Assembly (NCBI GenBank): GCA_022846635.1
Contig: AP025685.1
Span: forward strand, 1 to 64,000
DNA from: Salmonella enterica subsp. enterica serovar Choleraesuis
GTDB lineage: Bacteria > Pseudomonadota > Gammaproteobacteria > Enterobacterales > Enterobacteriaceae
Direction: 5' to 3'
Length of the DNA: 64,000 nt
The position numbers and the translations under genes were made by a program. The notes under the pieces are model-generated. The model was not told where the DNA came from. It saw only the letters and a list, made by a program, of their open reading frames with translations, and searched no databases. Below, one piece after another: positions 34,521 to 42,318 of the stretch (position 1 is the stretch's first letter; each line of letters opens with the position of its first letter).

Positions 34521-34797
34521 CGTTGCCAGGCTATCTTATATACGCCGGAAAACGGACGTATGTTCCGGCAGGAATTTGCTTCTGTATGGGCATTTTGAAT
34601 GCTTCGGGCTCTATGTGTGCGTGAAGTTCTGGCGATATTAGCGCAAGGGTTCAAGTGAATTAACGTTTTCATCATGGCGGCAAATGTGGAAAATAGCCGT
34701 TTTATTGCCGCCCGGGGTCTGTACAGGCTGACGCCAATGCGTGTTTATGCCGGGTCGTAGAGATATTGAGCCTGAGGCTACGAGGAAACCAAAGTAT
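34521..34797. other. ligB-inaA intergenic region
   Basis: This 277-bp region contains an inverted repeat GCCGGAA/TTCCGGC around 34541-34567, shortly after the ligB stop, with no T-tract to make it a clear terminator. A second GC-rich segment with CCGCCCGGGG follows near 34710. The inaA promoter must lie here, but I cannot place it with confidence. Confidence 0.5.
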
Positions 34798-35448
34798 ATG
34801 GCATCTCCATCAGTACTGGCAGAATTTCAAAAATGGTGGGCAACCGAGGGTAACTGGGTGGAGGAGCCCAACGAGCGCCGTAACGGTATGAGCGGGGTTC
34901 AGTGCATTGAGCGTGACGGTAAGACCCTGTACGTGAAGCGTATGACGGAGCACCTTTACCGTTCGGTTCTTCATCCATTTGGCCGTCCGACTATTGTGCG
35001 TGAAATCCAGGTTATTCGAGAACTGGAGCGCGTAGGGGTAAATGTCCCAAAAATTGTTTTTGGTCAGGCGCTAAAAATAGATGGTCAGTGGCGAGCTCTG
35101 CTGGTGACCGAAGATATGAAAGGGTTCATTTGTATTGGGGACTGGTACGAGAAGCATGCGGTGACCCCATTCTCGGATGAGGTTCGCCTTGAAATGCTGC
35201 GCCAGGTCGCACACGCCTTTAAAGGTATGCATAGCATCCGTCGCCAGCACGGTAGCTGCTATGTTCGTCATATCTATGTGAAGACCGAAGGTCAGATTGA
35301 AGCAGGTTTCCTGGATTTGGAGAAGAGCCGTCGCCGCTGGACTAAAAACCAGGCGATTCAGCATGATTTTAAACAGCTGGAGAAATACCTGGACCCAATC
35401 CCTGCCGCCGACTGGCAATATGTGAAGGATTACTACGCCACCCTTTAA
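34798..35448 (+). CDS. inaA: InaA, lipopolysaccharide-kinase-family protein
   Basis: A 216-residue protein (ATG at 34798, MASPSVLAEFQKWW) that matches E. coli InaA in length and sequence, for example NGMSGVQCIERDGKTLYVKRM, FGRPTIVREIQVI, and CYVRHIYVKTEG. The last block places HIYV where Kdo/WaaP kinases have the catalytic loop, and GFLDLEKSRRR follows as the metal-binding DLE. In E. coli inaA is a weak-acid-inducible MarA/SoxS/Rob-responsive gene located far away near glpQ, so this is a different position. Its substrate is unknown. An upstream extension to 34741 is unlikely. Confidence 0.93.
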   Translation: MASPSVLAEFQKWWATEGNWVEEPNERRNGMSGVQCIERDGKTLYVKRMTEHLYRSVLHPFGRPTIVREIQVIRELERVGVNVPKIVFGQALKIDGQWRALLVTEDMKGFICIGDWYEKHAVTPFSDEVRLEMLRQVAHAFKGMHSIRRQHGSCYVRHIYVKTEGQIEAGFLDLEKSRRRWTKNQAIQHDFKQLEKYLDPIPAADWQYVKDYYATL

Positions 35449-35530
35449 TAGGGGACGTAACGCAGGCCGGGAGCTACTTTTCCTGCCTGCGATAGCTCCT
35501 GTTTGCTATTAAATATCCCTGCCAATAATA

Positions 35531-35567
35531 AAAAATCCCGGGAAGTGTTACCCCCCCAGGATTTTCT
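35531..35567. terminator. Bidirectional terminator between inaA and eptC
   Basis: AAAAATCC (35531-35538) pairs with GGATTTT (35559-35565), with additional GGG/CCC pairing inside. The A-run on one side and T-run on the other allow termination of both converging genes. It contains a run of seven C residues in the loop-proximal part. Confidence 0.75.
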
Positions 35568-35588
35568 TAGCCACAGTTTGTGGTTTTC

Positions 35589-37331
35589 TTATTTACTCTG
35601 CGCTTTGGTATCAACTGGCCCGTATGGCAGCAGATCATAGTCGTGTAACTTACTTTGATGTTCCGGATTACCAATCCAACGCGGTACCTGTGCAAACAGC
35701 GGGTTTACCAGGCTACGGGTTGGATCCCAGCCATCGTATTTAATTCCCGCCAGATCAGACCATGTGTGGATAAGTTCTGAGCTGCTGTATTTACGGTTTA
35801 CCAGTGGAGCAAAGTTGCGAGGATGCGCCGTTGCCCATTTTGGTGACGTCCAGACCATAAATGGAATGTTATACATATGACGGGTAGGGGCTTCTTCATT
35901 ACGTCCCTGAATGTCATGAGGTGGAGTATCGTAAACCTCTTCACCGTGATCAGAGAAATAAAGCAAGAATCCATTCGGGTCAGTCGCTTTGTAGTCCTTA
36001 ATCAAAGAAGAGACTACGTGGTCATTAAACAGCACCGCATTATCGTAACTGTTGTAAGTTTCCAGATTATCGTCTGATACCCCTGCTGGTACGGCTGCAT
36101 CCCGGCCTTTGAATTTATCGAAAGTCTCTGGATACCGGTACTTGTAGTTGATATGAGTACCAAGCAGATGAACGATGATAAGTTTTTTAGGCGCCGGATC
36201 TTTGAGCACTTTTTCGAACGGAGTCAGTACATCGGAATCGTACTGGCGGGCGCTCTGATTGCGCTGCTGGTTCATGTAAAACTGCTCGTCAGTCTGCTTA
36301 GAAAATACCGTTAACATGGTATTTCGCTTAGTCATGGACTGCTGATTAGTTATCCAGAATGTTTTATAACCTGCCTGCTTCATCATGTTCATCAATGAAG
36401 GCTGGGTCAGATATAAATCCGGGTGCTTCTCGTCGGCAAACGTCAGCGCTTGTTCGAGAATCTCGATGGTATAAGGGCGAGACGTCACGACATCATTGAA
36501 GACGGTGAAGTTTTTATCCTGCTTATGTAACGCATCCAGATTTGGCGTAGTTTCCCGGCCATATCCATAGAGGCTCAGACGGTTACGCTGGGTCGATTCA
36601 CCAATAATTAGAACTAATGTGCGTGGTGCATTGCCGCTAGAATCAGTCAGATTTTTCAGCGGCGGTAATGCCTGGTTGCTTTGCAACTGGTCCTGAAGAT
36701 CATCCAGTTGAGCACGATATTTATAATAACCGGATACCAGCTGCCACGGAGCGGCGGGCTCCATGCGGTTAAGTAGTCGGGTTTTGGCGTGGCTTATGCC
36801 ATTCCCCTTCAACATCGACATAGCAAACGGGTGTACCAGCAGGCTGTAGAATATTGCCAGCGCTGCCAGGTATCGCCACCGATTAGGCAGTACGACCGGG
36901 CGCAGGCGTGTCCATAAAAAGATGGCTGCGGCGGTATAGGCCAGAATAACCAGCACCAGATGCCAGCTCAGATACTGGCTCATAAATTCACTGGCTTCGC
37001 CGGCGTTGCTTTCAAACAGTACGAACAGAACGCTCTGAGAGAACTCCTGCCCGTAGATAACGTAATAAGCAATAGCCCCGACAGAGGTCAGCCAGAGGAT
37101 TATCCCAATAACGGCGGCGATTGGCTTAGTGAATCTTGGAAATAGCAGAATCGGAATCAGCCATAACGAGCTGTAAAGCAGGGAGTCACGCAGGCCGATA
37201 GCGCCACTTTCCCCGGCTGCAACGATTACTACTTGCAAAGCGGTAGAGAAAAACCAGAAAAACAGCAGCGCCCACATCAGCGCTTTCCAGTCGAAACGAG
37301 ACTGAATATGTTGAGAACTAGAGGTGGTCAT
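35589..37331 (-). CDS. eptC: LPS heptose phosphoethanolamine transferase EptC (CptA)
   Basis: A 580-residue inner-membrane enzyme that adds phosphoethanolamine to the phosphorylated heptose I of LPS core. It aligns with E. coli EptC (577 aa). Five N-terminal membrane segments are followed by a periplasmic sulfatase-fold domain with the nucleophile threonine in IGESTQRNRLSLYGY, the metal ligand region VVTSRPYTIEIL, and YFSDHGEEVYD. In E. coli it is near argE/ppc. Here it stands beside inaA and the yicC insert. It would act on the core made by waaC/waaF/waaP in this window. Confidence 0.95.
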   Translation of the reverse strand: MTTSSSQHIQSRFDWKALMWALLFFWFFSTALQVVIVAAGESGAIGLRDSLLYSSLWLIPILLFPRFTKPIAAVIGIILWLTSVGAIAYYVIYGQEFSQSVLFVLFESNAGEASEFMSQYLSWHLVLVILAYTAAAIFLWTRLRPVVLPNRWRYLAALAIFYSLLVHPFAMSMLKGNGISHAKTRLLNRMEPAAPWQLVSGYYKYRAQLDDLQDQLQSNQALPPLKNLTDSSGNAPRTLVLIIGESTQRNRLSLYGYGRETTPNLDALHKQDKNFTVFNDVVTSRPYTIEILEQALTFADEKHPDLYLTQPSLMNMMKQAGYKTFWITNQQSMTKRNTMLTVFSKQTDEQFYMNQQRNQSARQYDSDVLTPFEKVLKDPAPKKLIIVHLLGTHINYKYRYPETFDKFKGRDAAVPAGVSDDNLETYNSYDNAVLFNDHVVSSLIKDYKATDPNGFLLYFSDHGEEVYDTPPHDIQGRNEEAPTRHMYNIPFMVWTSPKWATAHPRNFAPLVNRKYSSSELIHTWSDLAGIKYDGWDPTRSLVNPLFAQVPRWIGNPEHQSKLHDYDLLPYGPVDTKAQSK

Positions 37332-37571
37332 AAATAATGTTACCAGTAAACCATGTGGGAGGAGAGGCTAAGCTCACAACCTTAGATTTACCTTAATCGG
37401 TGCGGGGTATTATCATTGCAGGTTATGTAACAAGCGGCAGGTAGGGGTTGGCGGAGGTGCCGGATGCAGCGTTCAACTAGTAATATTTCACCGCTATCTC
37501 ATTATCATTCATTCGCATTGCATCAGTGAAGTGCCGGCTTTAAATGGAAGCCATAAAGGCTGCGGAGAAAT

Positions 37572-37603
37572 GATAAAAGCCCGCTAGAGTGCGGGCTTTT
37601 ATC
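37572..37603. terminator. Perfect-stem bidirectional terminator at the left edge of the yicC insert
   Basis: GATAAAAGCCCGC and GCGGGCTTTTATC form a 13-bp perfect stem around TAGAGT. The flanking A and T runs are inside the stem, so it works in both directions. Its core GCCCGCTAGAG-GCGGGC recurs next to yicC at 40492-40509 with one loop change. Confidence 0.9.
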
Positions 37604-37660
37604 AGTTTTAACAGCAAGATAGCTGAGTGAATCAAATCACTCGATATTCTGGATTTGTTT
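37572..37660 (-). repeat. Left copy of duplicated yicC 3' end plus terminator (candidate att site)
   Basis: Read on the minus strand, 37637-37657 encodes QIQNIE followed by a stop, the exact C-terminus of YicC. A hairpin with the same core as the yicC terminator follows 40 nt later, as it does after yicC. Compared with the right copy, 17 of 21 coding bases match and the changes are synonymous (CAA/CAG, AAT/AAC, ATC/ATA, TGA/TAA). Upstream of this the similarity ends. It looks like one end of an element that integrated at the 3' end of yicC. Confidence 0.7.
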
Positions 37661-37774
37661 GTTGAGTGACGCGCTTTAATGCCTGATAAAACACATTTTT
37701 TGTTATTAACCTTTATTTTGTGTACACCCTGGGTACACAAAAAAGAGAGGTGCTAATTTTAACGTGTATGAAAA

Positions 37775-39766
37775 TCATGGCTTGCAAGAGATGTAACCCT
37801 GCCGCTTATGTCTTCGTGCATGTGGGAAAGCTAAGCGAATGCGTCCCGATTTTACCAACGGAACAATTTGCTTCTCACGTAGGTTTTGAGGAGTTCTGGC
37901 CATTAGTTTTGAAATGATACTTAGTGGCATGTAGTGACCTTCGCATAACGTGAGGATCATCTCGTCCATCACCTCATTTGAAAGCCTTTTTTTCTCCCTA
38001 GCTAACGCTGAAGCTTCTTCCAGCTGCTGCCTGAATAGAGGAGAGAGATAATCAAGGTTATCAATATAAGGATGTGGGAGCTTTGCAGTAATAAACCTGC
38101 CATACGCATCTCTGCTGTAATCATCACTGGAGTGCAATTCGCTATCCGTTATCATTTCATCGTTATCCGTGATCAAATGAGTGCTATCCGTGATGATTTG
38201 CTCTCCAGACAGGGTAGGTATGTTTGTTGATAACGGATTCACTCCAAAGACTTCTTCTGGAGATGGTAAGTCTTGTCCTGGCAACGTGTAAGATTTATTC
38301 CTTCTCTCACCATGAGCAACTAAAAAACCGCTGCTAACCAAGCGGGGAAGGGCTAGAGTTACTTCACGTGAATGTAGGCTAGTCAGTTGGCAGGCGCGTT
38401 CATGATCAACCCATTTTTCAACTGCTGCAGTTATCACAATGCTGCGCTCTAGCTCGCTTAAATGGTCTACCTTGTCTCCAAACGTGGTATGGAGGAGATT
38501 AGCTATCTTTTCCGAAACAAGATTTCCGATGGACAATTCCAAGAGAGTTTGTTCTGGTTCTGTCTTCTCGTACAGTCGCGGCATGCGCCAATTTGCCCAT
38601 TTCCATCCACTAAAAATCTTTGGTATTCCTGATCCTGAACGCTCTCCTGCACCGATAATCAAAAACATTTGGTGCATAAGTCTGTTGCGGCAGTCACTTT
38701 CGTAGCCTTTTATCGCTTGTTCAGGCGGTACTCGCATAAGCCCAGGGTTACGAAAACCAAACAAGTCAGGCCTTTTCACAACCATGATAGAGAGCCGACC
38801 TGTGTAATCGGCATGCACTAGGGTATTTACTAACGCTTCACGTAAAGCTGTGTGAATTTGAGTATCGTCTTGACGAATACCTTCCTTGAGTTCGAAAGGC
38901 ACCTTTAGATCCGCGATAAGTTTCCGGTAGGTTCGTCTGTAGAAGTCAAAGATGTTTCCTGACCAAGTACCATCTGGGCATAATCTGTCGACCCAACGCC
39001 GTTCCGTTCTTGCCTCTGGCCGTTCTTGGTAGTCTACAAAGTAGTTAGGGGCAACGTCTTGTATCGCTTCCCAAGTACCAAACATTAAAATACCTGCCAG
39101 CGTCATACCCTCCAGCCCTGTTTGACGGTCTTTTCTATATCCCCCAATGCTTCGAAGAAAGGCAAAATTATCAAGCTCAAGGGCAGGATGGGTTGGGTTA
39201 GATGCGGAAAGAATATTCCTATAGGCAAGTAAGCTCTCTAAATTAATATCGTTCATGTCGAAATTTTGAACGATACGATTGTCCCTACTTTCTTCAACTT
39301 GTTCAGCCATCATTCTGCGAACTTGTTCTTCTGTACAACGATGATCACCATCATGTACTCGGAACCAAGTCTCAGACATTGGCTGATTATTAAGATAAAC
39401 AGGTTTTTGTTCACGCCTCGCTATTGGTATTTCAATCACGAGTACATCTTTACCCTCAAGGGCAACGGTCTGTACAGATTGATCAGTGAGGAGGTTTACG
39501 TTTACTTTTCTGTTGTTACCAGCCAGATCAAAAAGTTGTTTTTTTACGGTGTTGATATCATTGATTCCAGCAACGAAAAACTCGCCTCGTTTCTCCCTTA
39601 TCCCCAGAACAACATAACCGCCGCGACAGTTTGCCATGGCGCTGTAAGTCGGCCAGAAATCATCAGGCAATTTGCCTTGCCCATCCTTGCCCTGAGCTAA
39701 CTTGAACTCAAGTTCTTCAGATTCGGAGAGTGATCGTAAGTCGGTAAGATCAGAAATCAGGAACAC
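37775..39766 (-). CDS. AlbA_2 / HATPase_c_4 putative regulator of accessory insert
   Basis: A 663-residue protein with GTG start at 39766 preceded by GGAGG. Residues about 14-130 form an AlbA_2 (Schlafen-type, divergent) nucleic-acid-binding domain, including ESEELEFKLA and MANCRGGYVVLGIRE. Residues about 300-420 are a GHKL/HATPase_c_4 region with ALREALVNTLVHADY (the N-box) and GERSGSGIPKI. Winged-helix segments follow, and a further helix-turn-helix-like region lies near the C-terminus. Near 521-542 a seven-residue repeat ITD(S/N)xxx occurs three times, encoded by a 21-bp DNA repeat. It is often annotated as RecG-related, but helicase motifs are absent. It is the only intact gene in the insert. 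Function is unknown; candidate roles are autoregulated transcription factor or defence component. Confidence 0.85.
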   Translation of the reverse strand: MFLISDLTDLRSLSESEELEFKLAQGKDGQGKLPDDFWPTYSAMANCRGGYVVLGIREKRGEFFVAGINDINTVKKQLFDLAGNNRKVNVNLLTDQSVQTVALEGKDVLVIEIPIARREQKPVYLNNQPMSETWFRVHDGDHRCTEEQVRRMMAEQVEESRDNRIVQNFDMNDINLESLLAYRNILSASNPTHPALELDNFAFLRSIGGYRKDRQTGLEGMTLAGILMFGTWEAIQDVAPNYFVDYQERPEARTERRWVDRLCPDGTWSGNIFDFYRRTYRKLIADLKVPFELKEGIRQDDTQIHTALREALVNTLVHADYTGRLSIMVVKRPDLFGFRNPGLMRVPPEQAIKGYESDCRNRLMHQMFLIIGAGERSGSGIPKIFSGWKWANWRMPRLYEKTEPEQTLLELSIGNLVSEKIANLLHTTFGDKVDHLSELERSIVITAAVEKWVDHERACQLTSLHSREVTLALPRLVSSGFLVAHGERRNKSYTLPGQDLPSPEEVFGVNPLSTNIPTLSGEQIITDSTHLITDNDEMITDSELHSSDDYSRDAYGRFITAKLPHPYIDNLDYLSPLFRQQLEEASALAREKKRLSNEVMDEMILTLCEGHYMPLSIISKLMARTPQNLREKQIVPLVKSGRIRLAFPHARRHKRQGYISCKP
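38142..38199. repeat. Three 21-bp repeats inside the AlbA_2 gene
   Basis: TATCCG occurs at 38143, 38164 and 38185, exactly 21 bp apart, within longer similar units such as GTTATCCGTGATCAAATG. In protein the units read ITDSTHL, ITDNDEM and ITDSELH. The spacing of two DNA helical turns and seven codons fits both a DNA-level and a peptide-level repeat. Confidence 0.85.
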
Positions 39767-39907
39767 CGTTCCTCCATGGAAAACCTATGGGTATATTGCT
39801 CATATCTTACCTTGGTTTAAGTGATAAGAAAGGGCATGAAAGTTCAGCAGCTAACAAATTATCAAGTTAACTGTATGTTTAATCAGTGTTTTCGATGTGA
39901 GAGGGCG

Positions 39908-39952
39908 TTATCCGTGATGTAATCCATTATCCGTGATCAAAATGGATAACCG
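39908..39952. promoter_or_regulatory. Operator-like repeats upstream of the AlbA_2 gene
   Basis: TTATCCGTGAT occurs at 39908-39918 and again at 39927-39937, 19 bp apart. The second is followed by GGATAACCG, so TTATCC and GGATAA (39927-39932, 39944-39949) form an inverted repeat. The same 11-bp core occurs in the coding repeats of the gene downstream. The site is about 140-185 bp upstream of the start. A regulatory function is inferred from the repetition and symmetry only. Confidence 0.5.
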
Positions 39953-40039
39953 TTATGTTTAGCTGATCTGCCCCCAGTATTAGATACAACTATCAGTTAG
40001 TAATGTCGGTTTGTTTACCTTCACATTTTTCATTTTGCC

Positions 40040-40250
40040 ACCGTGCTGTAAACTCTGATGGCGTCTGATAATTCAGTGCTGAATGTGGATGACACTCGTT
40101 TTAATCCTGCCGCCAGTCATTAATAACATTCCTGCATGAACGATATCGCTGAACCAGTGCTCATTCAGACATTCATCGCGAAATCGTCCGTTAAAGCTCC
40201 CAATAAATCCGTTCTGCGTTGGCTTGCGGCGCTTAACCTCGGGCACCTCC
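40040..40250 (-). pseudogene. Broken IS407-type orfB transposase C-terminal fragment
   Basis: Directly after the orfA fragment the sequence encodes RKPTQNGFIGSFNGRFRDEC and LNEHWFSDI, the segment around the catalytic Glu of the DDE domain (family consensus NGFIESFNG; here Ser-flanked GSF replaces the ESF glutamate). A frameshift near 40110 then shifts the tail, with LNYQTPSEFTARWQ readable in another frame. The first two thirds of orfB are missing. Confidence 0.85.
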
Positions 40251-40382
40251 ATACTTCTTACGCTAGGTATAAAAAGTGGCATCGGAAATAGCGTGCTTGC
40301 GGCAAAGCTCCCGGGCAGAAACTCCGGCTTCAGCTTCGCGGAGGATACTGATGATCTGTTCGTCGGAAAAACGCTTCTTCAT
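40250..40382 (-). pseudogene. Broken IS407-type orfA transposase fragment
   Basis: From the ATG at 40382 the frame reads MKKRFSDEQIISILREAEAG and continues to ISDATFYT, then TAG replaces the expected Trp codon, followed by RKKYGG and MEVPEV. This is the N-terminal helix-turn-helix part of the small transposase subunit of IS407-group elements (about 87 aa when complete). Premature stop and loss of the C-terminal half make it non-functional. Confidence 0.85.
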
Positions 40383-40485
40383 GGTGATGTCCTCACGTGA
40401 CTAATGAAGACATAACTAACATCACGGTGTATTAATCAATGGGGAGCAGGTCACCGTGATTCTTTATGATAGCTCATGATAACAA

Positions 40486-40572
40486 AAAAAAGCCCGCTAG
40501 AGAGCGGGCTTGGCGGATTACTGATTTTTGATAAAGGTCAATAAAACCTTACTCTATGTTCTGGATCTGCTC
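40486..40572 (-). repeat. Right copy: native yicC 3' end plus terminator (candidate att site)
   Basis: The yicC 3' end (QIQNIE-stop at 40549-40569) and its terminator hairpin GCCCGC-TAGAGA-GCGGGC (40492-40509), with an A-run that becomes the T-run on the minus strand, mirror the left copy at 37572-37660. The distance from stop to hairpin is 40 nt, against 41 nt in the left copy. The two copies are about 2.9 kb apart in direct orientation and bracket the AlbA_2 gene and the IS remnant. Confidence 0.7.
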
Positions 40573-41412
40573 ACGCATTTGCTCAATTAACACCTTCAGC
40601 TCTATTGCTGAATTGGTGATATCGGCATTGATAGATTTAGATGCCAGGGTGTTCGACTCGCGGTTGAATTCCTGCATCATAAAATCGAGGCGGCGACCCA
40701 CTGCTTCTTTCTTTTTAAGAATGTTGTAGGTTTCTTTTACATGCGCATCCAGGCGGTCTAGCTCTTCGGCGACATCGATACGTTGAGCCATCATTACCAG
40801 CTCCTGCTCGACCCGATTGTTATCAAGCTGAACACCTGCTTCCTCAAGTTTGGCGACAAGGCGCTCACGCTGCCATTTCAGAATATCTGGCATATGAGTA
40901 CGAACGCTGGCTACCTGCTGGCTTACGCCTTCAAGCCGTTGTTCGATAAGACCTTTCAGTGCCTGGCCTTCGGTTTCGCGAGCGCTAATGAAGTCGTCTA
41001 GCGCGCCGTCCAGAGCCGTTAACATTTGCGCGTTAATGGCATCAAGATCCTGTTCCTGAGCCGCCATTACGCCAGGCCAGCGCAGAATATCGACAGGATT
41101 TATTTCGCCTTCGTCGCTCTGCATTTTTACCCAGTTGGCCGCTTCAACCAGCTGTTTTGCCAGTGACTCGTTCAAAATCAGGGAGCTTTGAGCGCGGGCG
41201 TCGGGTTCGAAACGCAGGTTGCATTCAATTTTACCGCGCGTCAGACGGGTACGAATACGCTCGCGAATAACCGGCTCCAGGCTGCGAAACTGTTCTGGCA
41301 GACGAATGTAAGTCTCCAGATAGCGTTGATTAACGGAGCGAAGCTCCCAGGCGGCGCTACCCCATTCACCCTTGATTTCACGCCGGGCGTAGGCGGTCAT
41401 ACTGCGAATCAT
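40549..41412 (-). CDS. yicC: YicC, YicC-family endoribonuclease
   Basis: A 287-residue protein, same length as E. coli YicC, from the ATG at 41412 (MIRSMTAYARREIKGEWGSA). Family members act on RNA; E. coli YicC has been described as a ribonuclease or adaptor affecting small RNA stability. The conserved C-terminal DUF1732 domain is visible in DVAEELDRLDAHVKETYNILKKKEAVGRRLDFMMQEFNRE. The upstream 33-codon extension to 41511 overlaps the rph promoter and is rejected. Its 3' end is duplicated about 2.9 kb away at 37.6 kb. It is divergent from rph. Confidence 0.97.
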   Translation of the reverse strand: MIRSMTAYARREIKGEWGSAAWELRSVNQRYLETYIRLPEQFRSLEPVIRERIRTRLTRGKIECNLRFEPDARAQSSLILNESLAKQLVEAANWVKMQSDEGEINPVDILRWPGVMAAQEQDLDAINAQMLTALDGALDDFISARETEGQALKGLIEQRLEGVSQQVASVRTHMPDILKWQRERLVAKLEEAGVQLDNNRVEQELVMMAQRIDVAEELDRLDAHVKETYNILKKKEAVGRRLDFMMQEFNRESNTLASKSINADITNSAIELKVLIEQMREQIQNIE

Positions 41413-41537
41413 AACATTACCTGTTTTCAGACAGAGGATTGAGGGATTATAGCCAGCCGGGGTGTTACAGGATAGGAATAAGCGAGCGAAGTCCGTATAA
41501 TGCGCAGCCACATTCGTATTAGCCCGGAGAAAAACCT

Positions 41538-42254
41538 ATGCGTCCATCAGGTCGTAGCGTCACGCAGGTGCGTCCCATCACCCTGACCCGCCATTACACT
41601 AAACACGCAGAAGGCTCCGTGCTGGTTGAGTTTGGCGATACCAAAGTTCTGTGCACCGCTACCGTGGAAGATGGCGTACCGCGCTTTTTGAAAGGCCAGG
41701 GGCAAGGCTGGATTACCGCGGAATATGGCATGCTGCCGCGCGCTACTCACACTCGTAACTTCCGTGAAGCCTCTAAGGGCAAACAGGGTGGTCGTACTCT
41801 GGAGATCCAGCGCCTGATTGCGCGTTCGCTGCGTGCTGCGGTAGATCTTAAGGCTTTGGGCGAGTTCACCATCACTCTGGATTGCGATGTGCTGCAGGCT
41901 GATGGCGGCACTCGTACCGCTTCCATCACAGGTGCTTGTGTGGCGCTGGCCGATGCGCTCAATGGCCTGGTTGCCGCAGGCAAACTGAAAGCTAATCCAA
42001 TGAAAGGAATGGTAGCCGCTGTTTCAGTGGGTATCGTTAATGGTGAGGCCGTGTGTGATCTGGAGTATGTGGAAGACTCTGCGGCAGAAACCGATATGAA
42101 CGTTGTCATGATGGAAGATGGCCGGATGATTGAAGTACAGGGCACGGCAGAAGGTGAGCCATTCTCCCATGAAGAGTTACTAGAGTTGCTGGCGCTAGCC
42201 AGAGGCGGTATCGATTCAATTGTAGCGACGCAGAAGGCGGCGTTAGAAAATTGA
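41538..42254 (+). CDS. rph: Ribonuclease PH (intact)
   Basis: A phosphorolytic 3'-5' exoribonuclease that trims tRNA 3' ends. It is 238 residues and intact, unlike the frameshifted K-12 rph. Motifs include [37 protein letters not shown] and the C-terminal [17 protein letters not shown]. It is cotranscribed with pyrE through an intercistronic attenuator, and its translation close to the attenuator controls pyrE in enterobacteria. Confidence 0.98.
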   Translation: MRPSGRSVTQVRPITLTRHYTKHAEGSVLVEFGDTKVLCTATVEDGVPRFLKGQGQGWITAEYGMLPRATHTRNFREASKGKQGGRTLEIQRLIARSLRAAVDLKALGEFTITLDCDVLQADGGTRTASITGACVALADALNGLVAAGKLKANPMKGMVAAVSVGIVNGEAVCDLEYVEDSAAETDMNVVMMEDGRMIEVQGTAEGEPFSHEELLELLALARGGIDSIVATQKAALEN

Positions 42255-42258
42255 TTTT

Positions 42259-42286
42259 AAGGCGACCAGTGAGTCGCCTTTTTTTT
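42259..42286 (+). terminator. rph-pyrE intercistronic attenuator
   Basis: AAGGCGAC, a 6-nt loop and GTCGCCTT are followed by six further T residues, beginning 5 bp after the rph stop. In E. coli this is the UTP-sensitive attenuator: when UTP is low, ribosomes on rph stay close to polymerase and block the hairpin, so pyrE is expressed. The spacing is preserved here. Confidence 0.92.
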
Positions 42287-42318
42287 GTCTTAAATCCGTA
42301 TATTGCGAGGAGAAAACC

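Larger units (their letters stand above)
37332..37774. other. eptC-yicC insert boundary region
   Basis: This 443-bp region begins with the eptC promoter side, including the AT-rich stretch CATTATCATTCATTCGCATT (37499-37518), which loosely resembles a Fur box. It then carries a perfect bidirectional terminator (37572-37603) and the duplicated yicC 3' end (37637-37657). The last part (37660-37774) is downstream of the AlbA_2 gene. A short repeat TGTACACCCTGGGTACAC near 37720-37737 is a small inverted repeat. No gene is supported. Confidence 0.7.
39964..40453 (-). mobile_element. Defective IS3-family (IS407-group-like) element
   Basis: The ends TGACCTGCTCCCCATTGATT (right, read on minus) and TGATCTGCCCCCAGTATTAG (left) are imperfect terminal inverted repeats of IS407-type elements. 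The 490 bp between is far shorter than the usual 1.2 kb or so. Inside, an orfA start (MKKRFSDEQIISILREAEAG) runs into a TAG where the family has TGG, then joins directly to an orfB C-terminal part, so the middle is deleted. I see no flanking target duplication. The right flank begins CCGTGAT, part of the repeat found upstream of the AlbA_2 gene, so the element may have inserted in that repeat. Confidence 0.85.

Noticed and set aside
37499-37518. Fur box upstream of eptC
   Set aside because: The match to the GATAATGATAATCATTATC consensus is partial and lies about 170 bp from the start. Noted only in the region description.
38142-38199. CRISPR-like repeat array
   Set aside because: Only three short units at 21-bp spacing, inside a coding frame with no distinct spacers or cas genes. 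It is a peptide-coding tandem repeat.
39908-39952. TTATCC motifs as DnaA boxes
   Set aside because: They continue GTGAT instead of ACA, so they miss the box at key positions. The GTGAT extension recurs in each copy and points to a different binding site.
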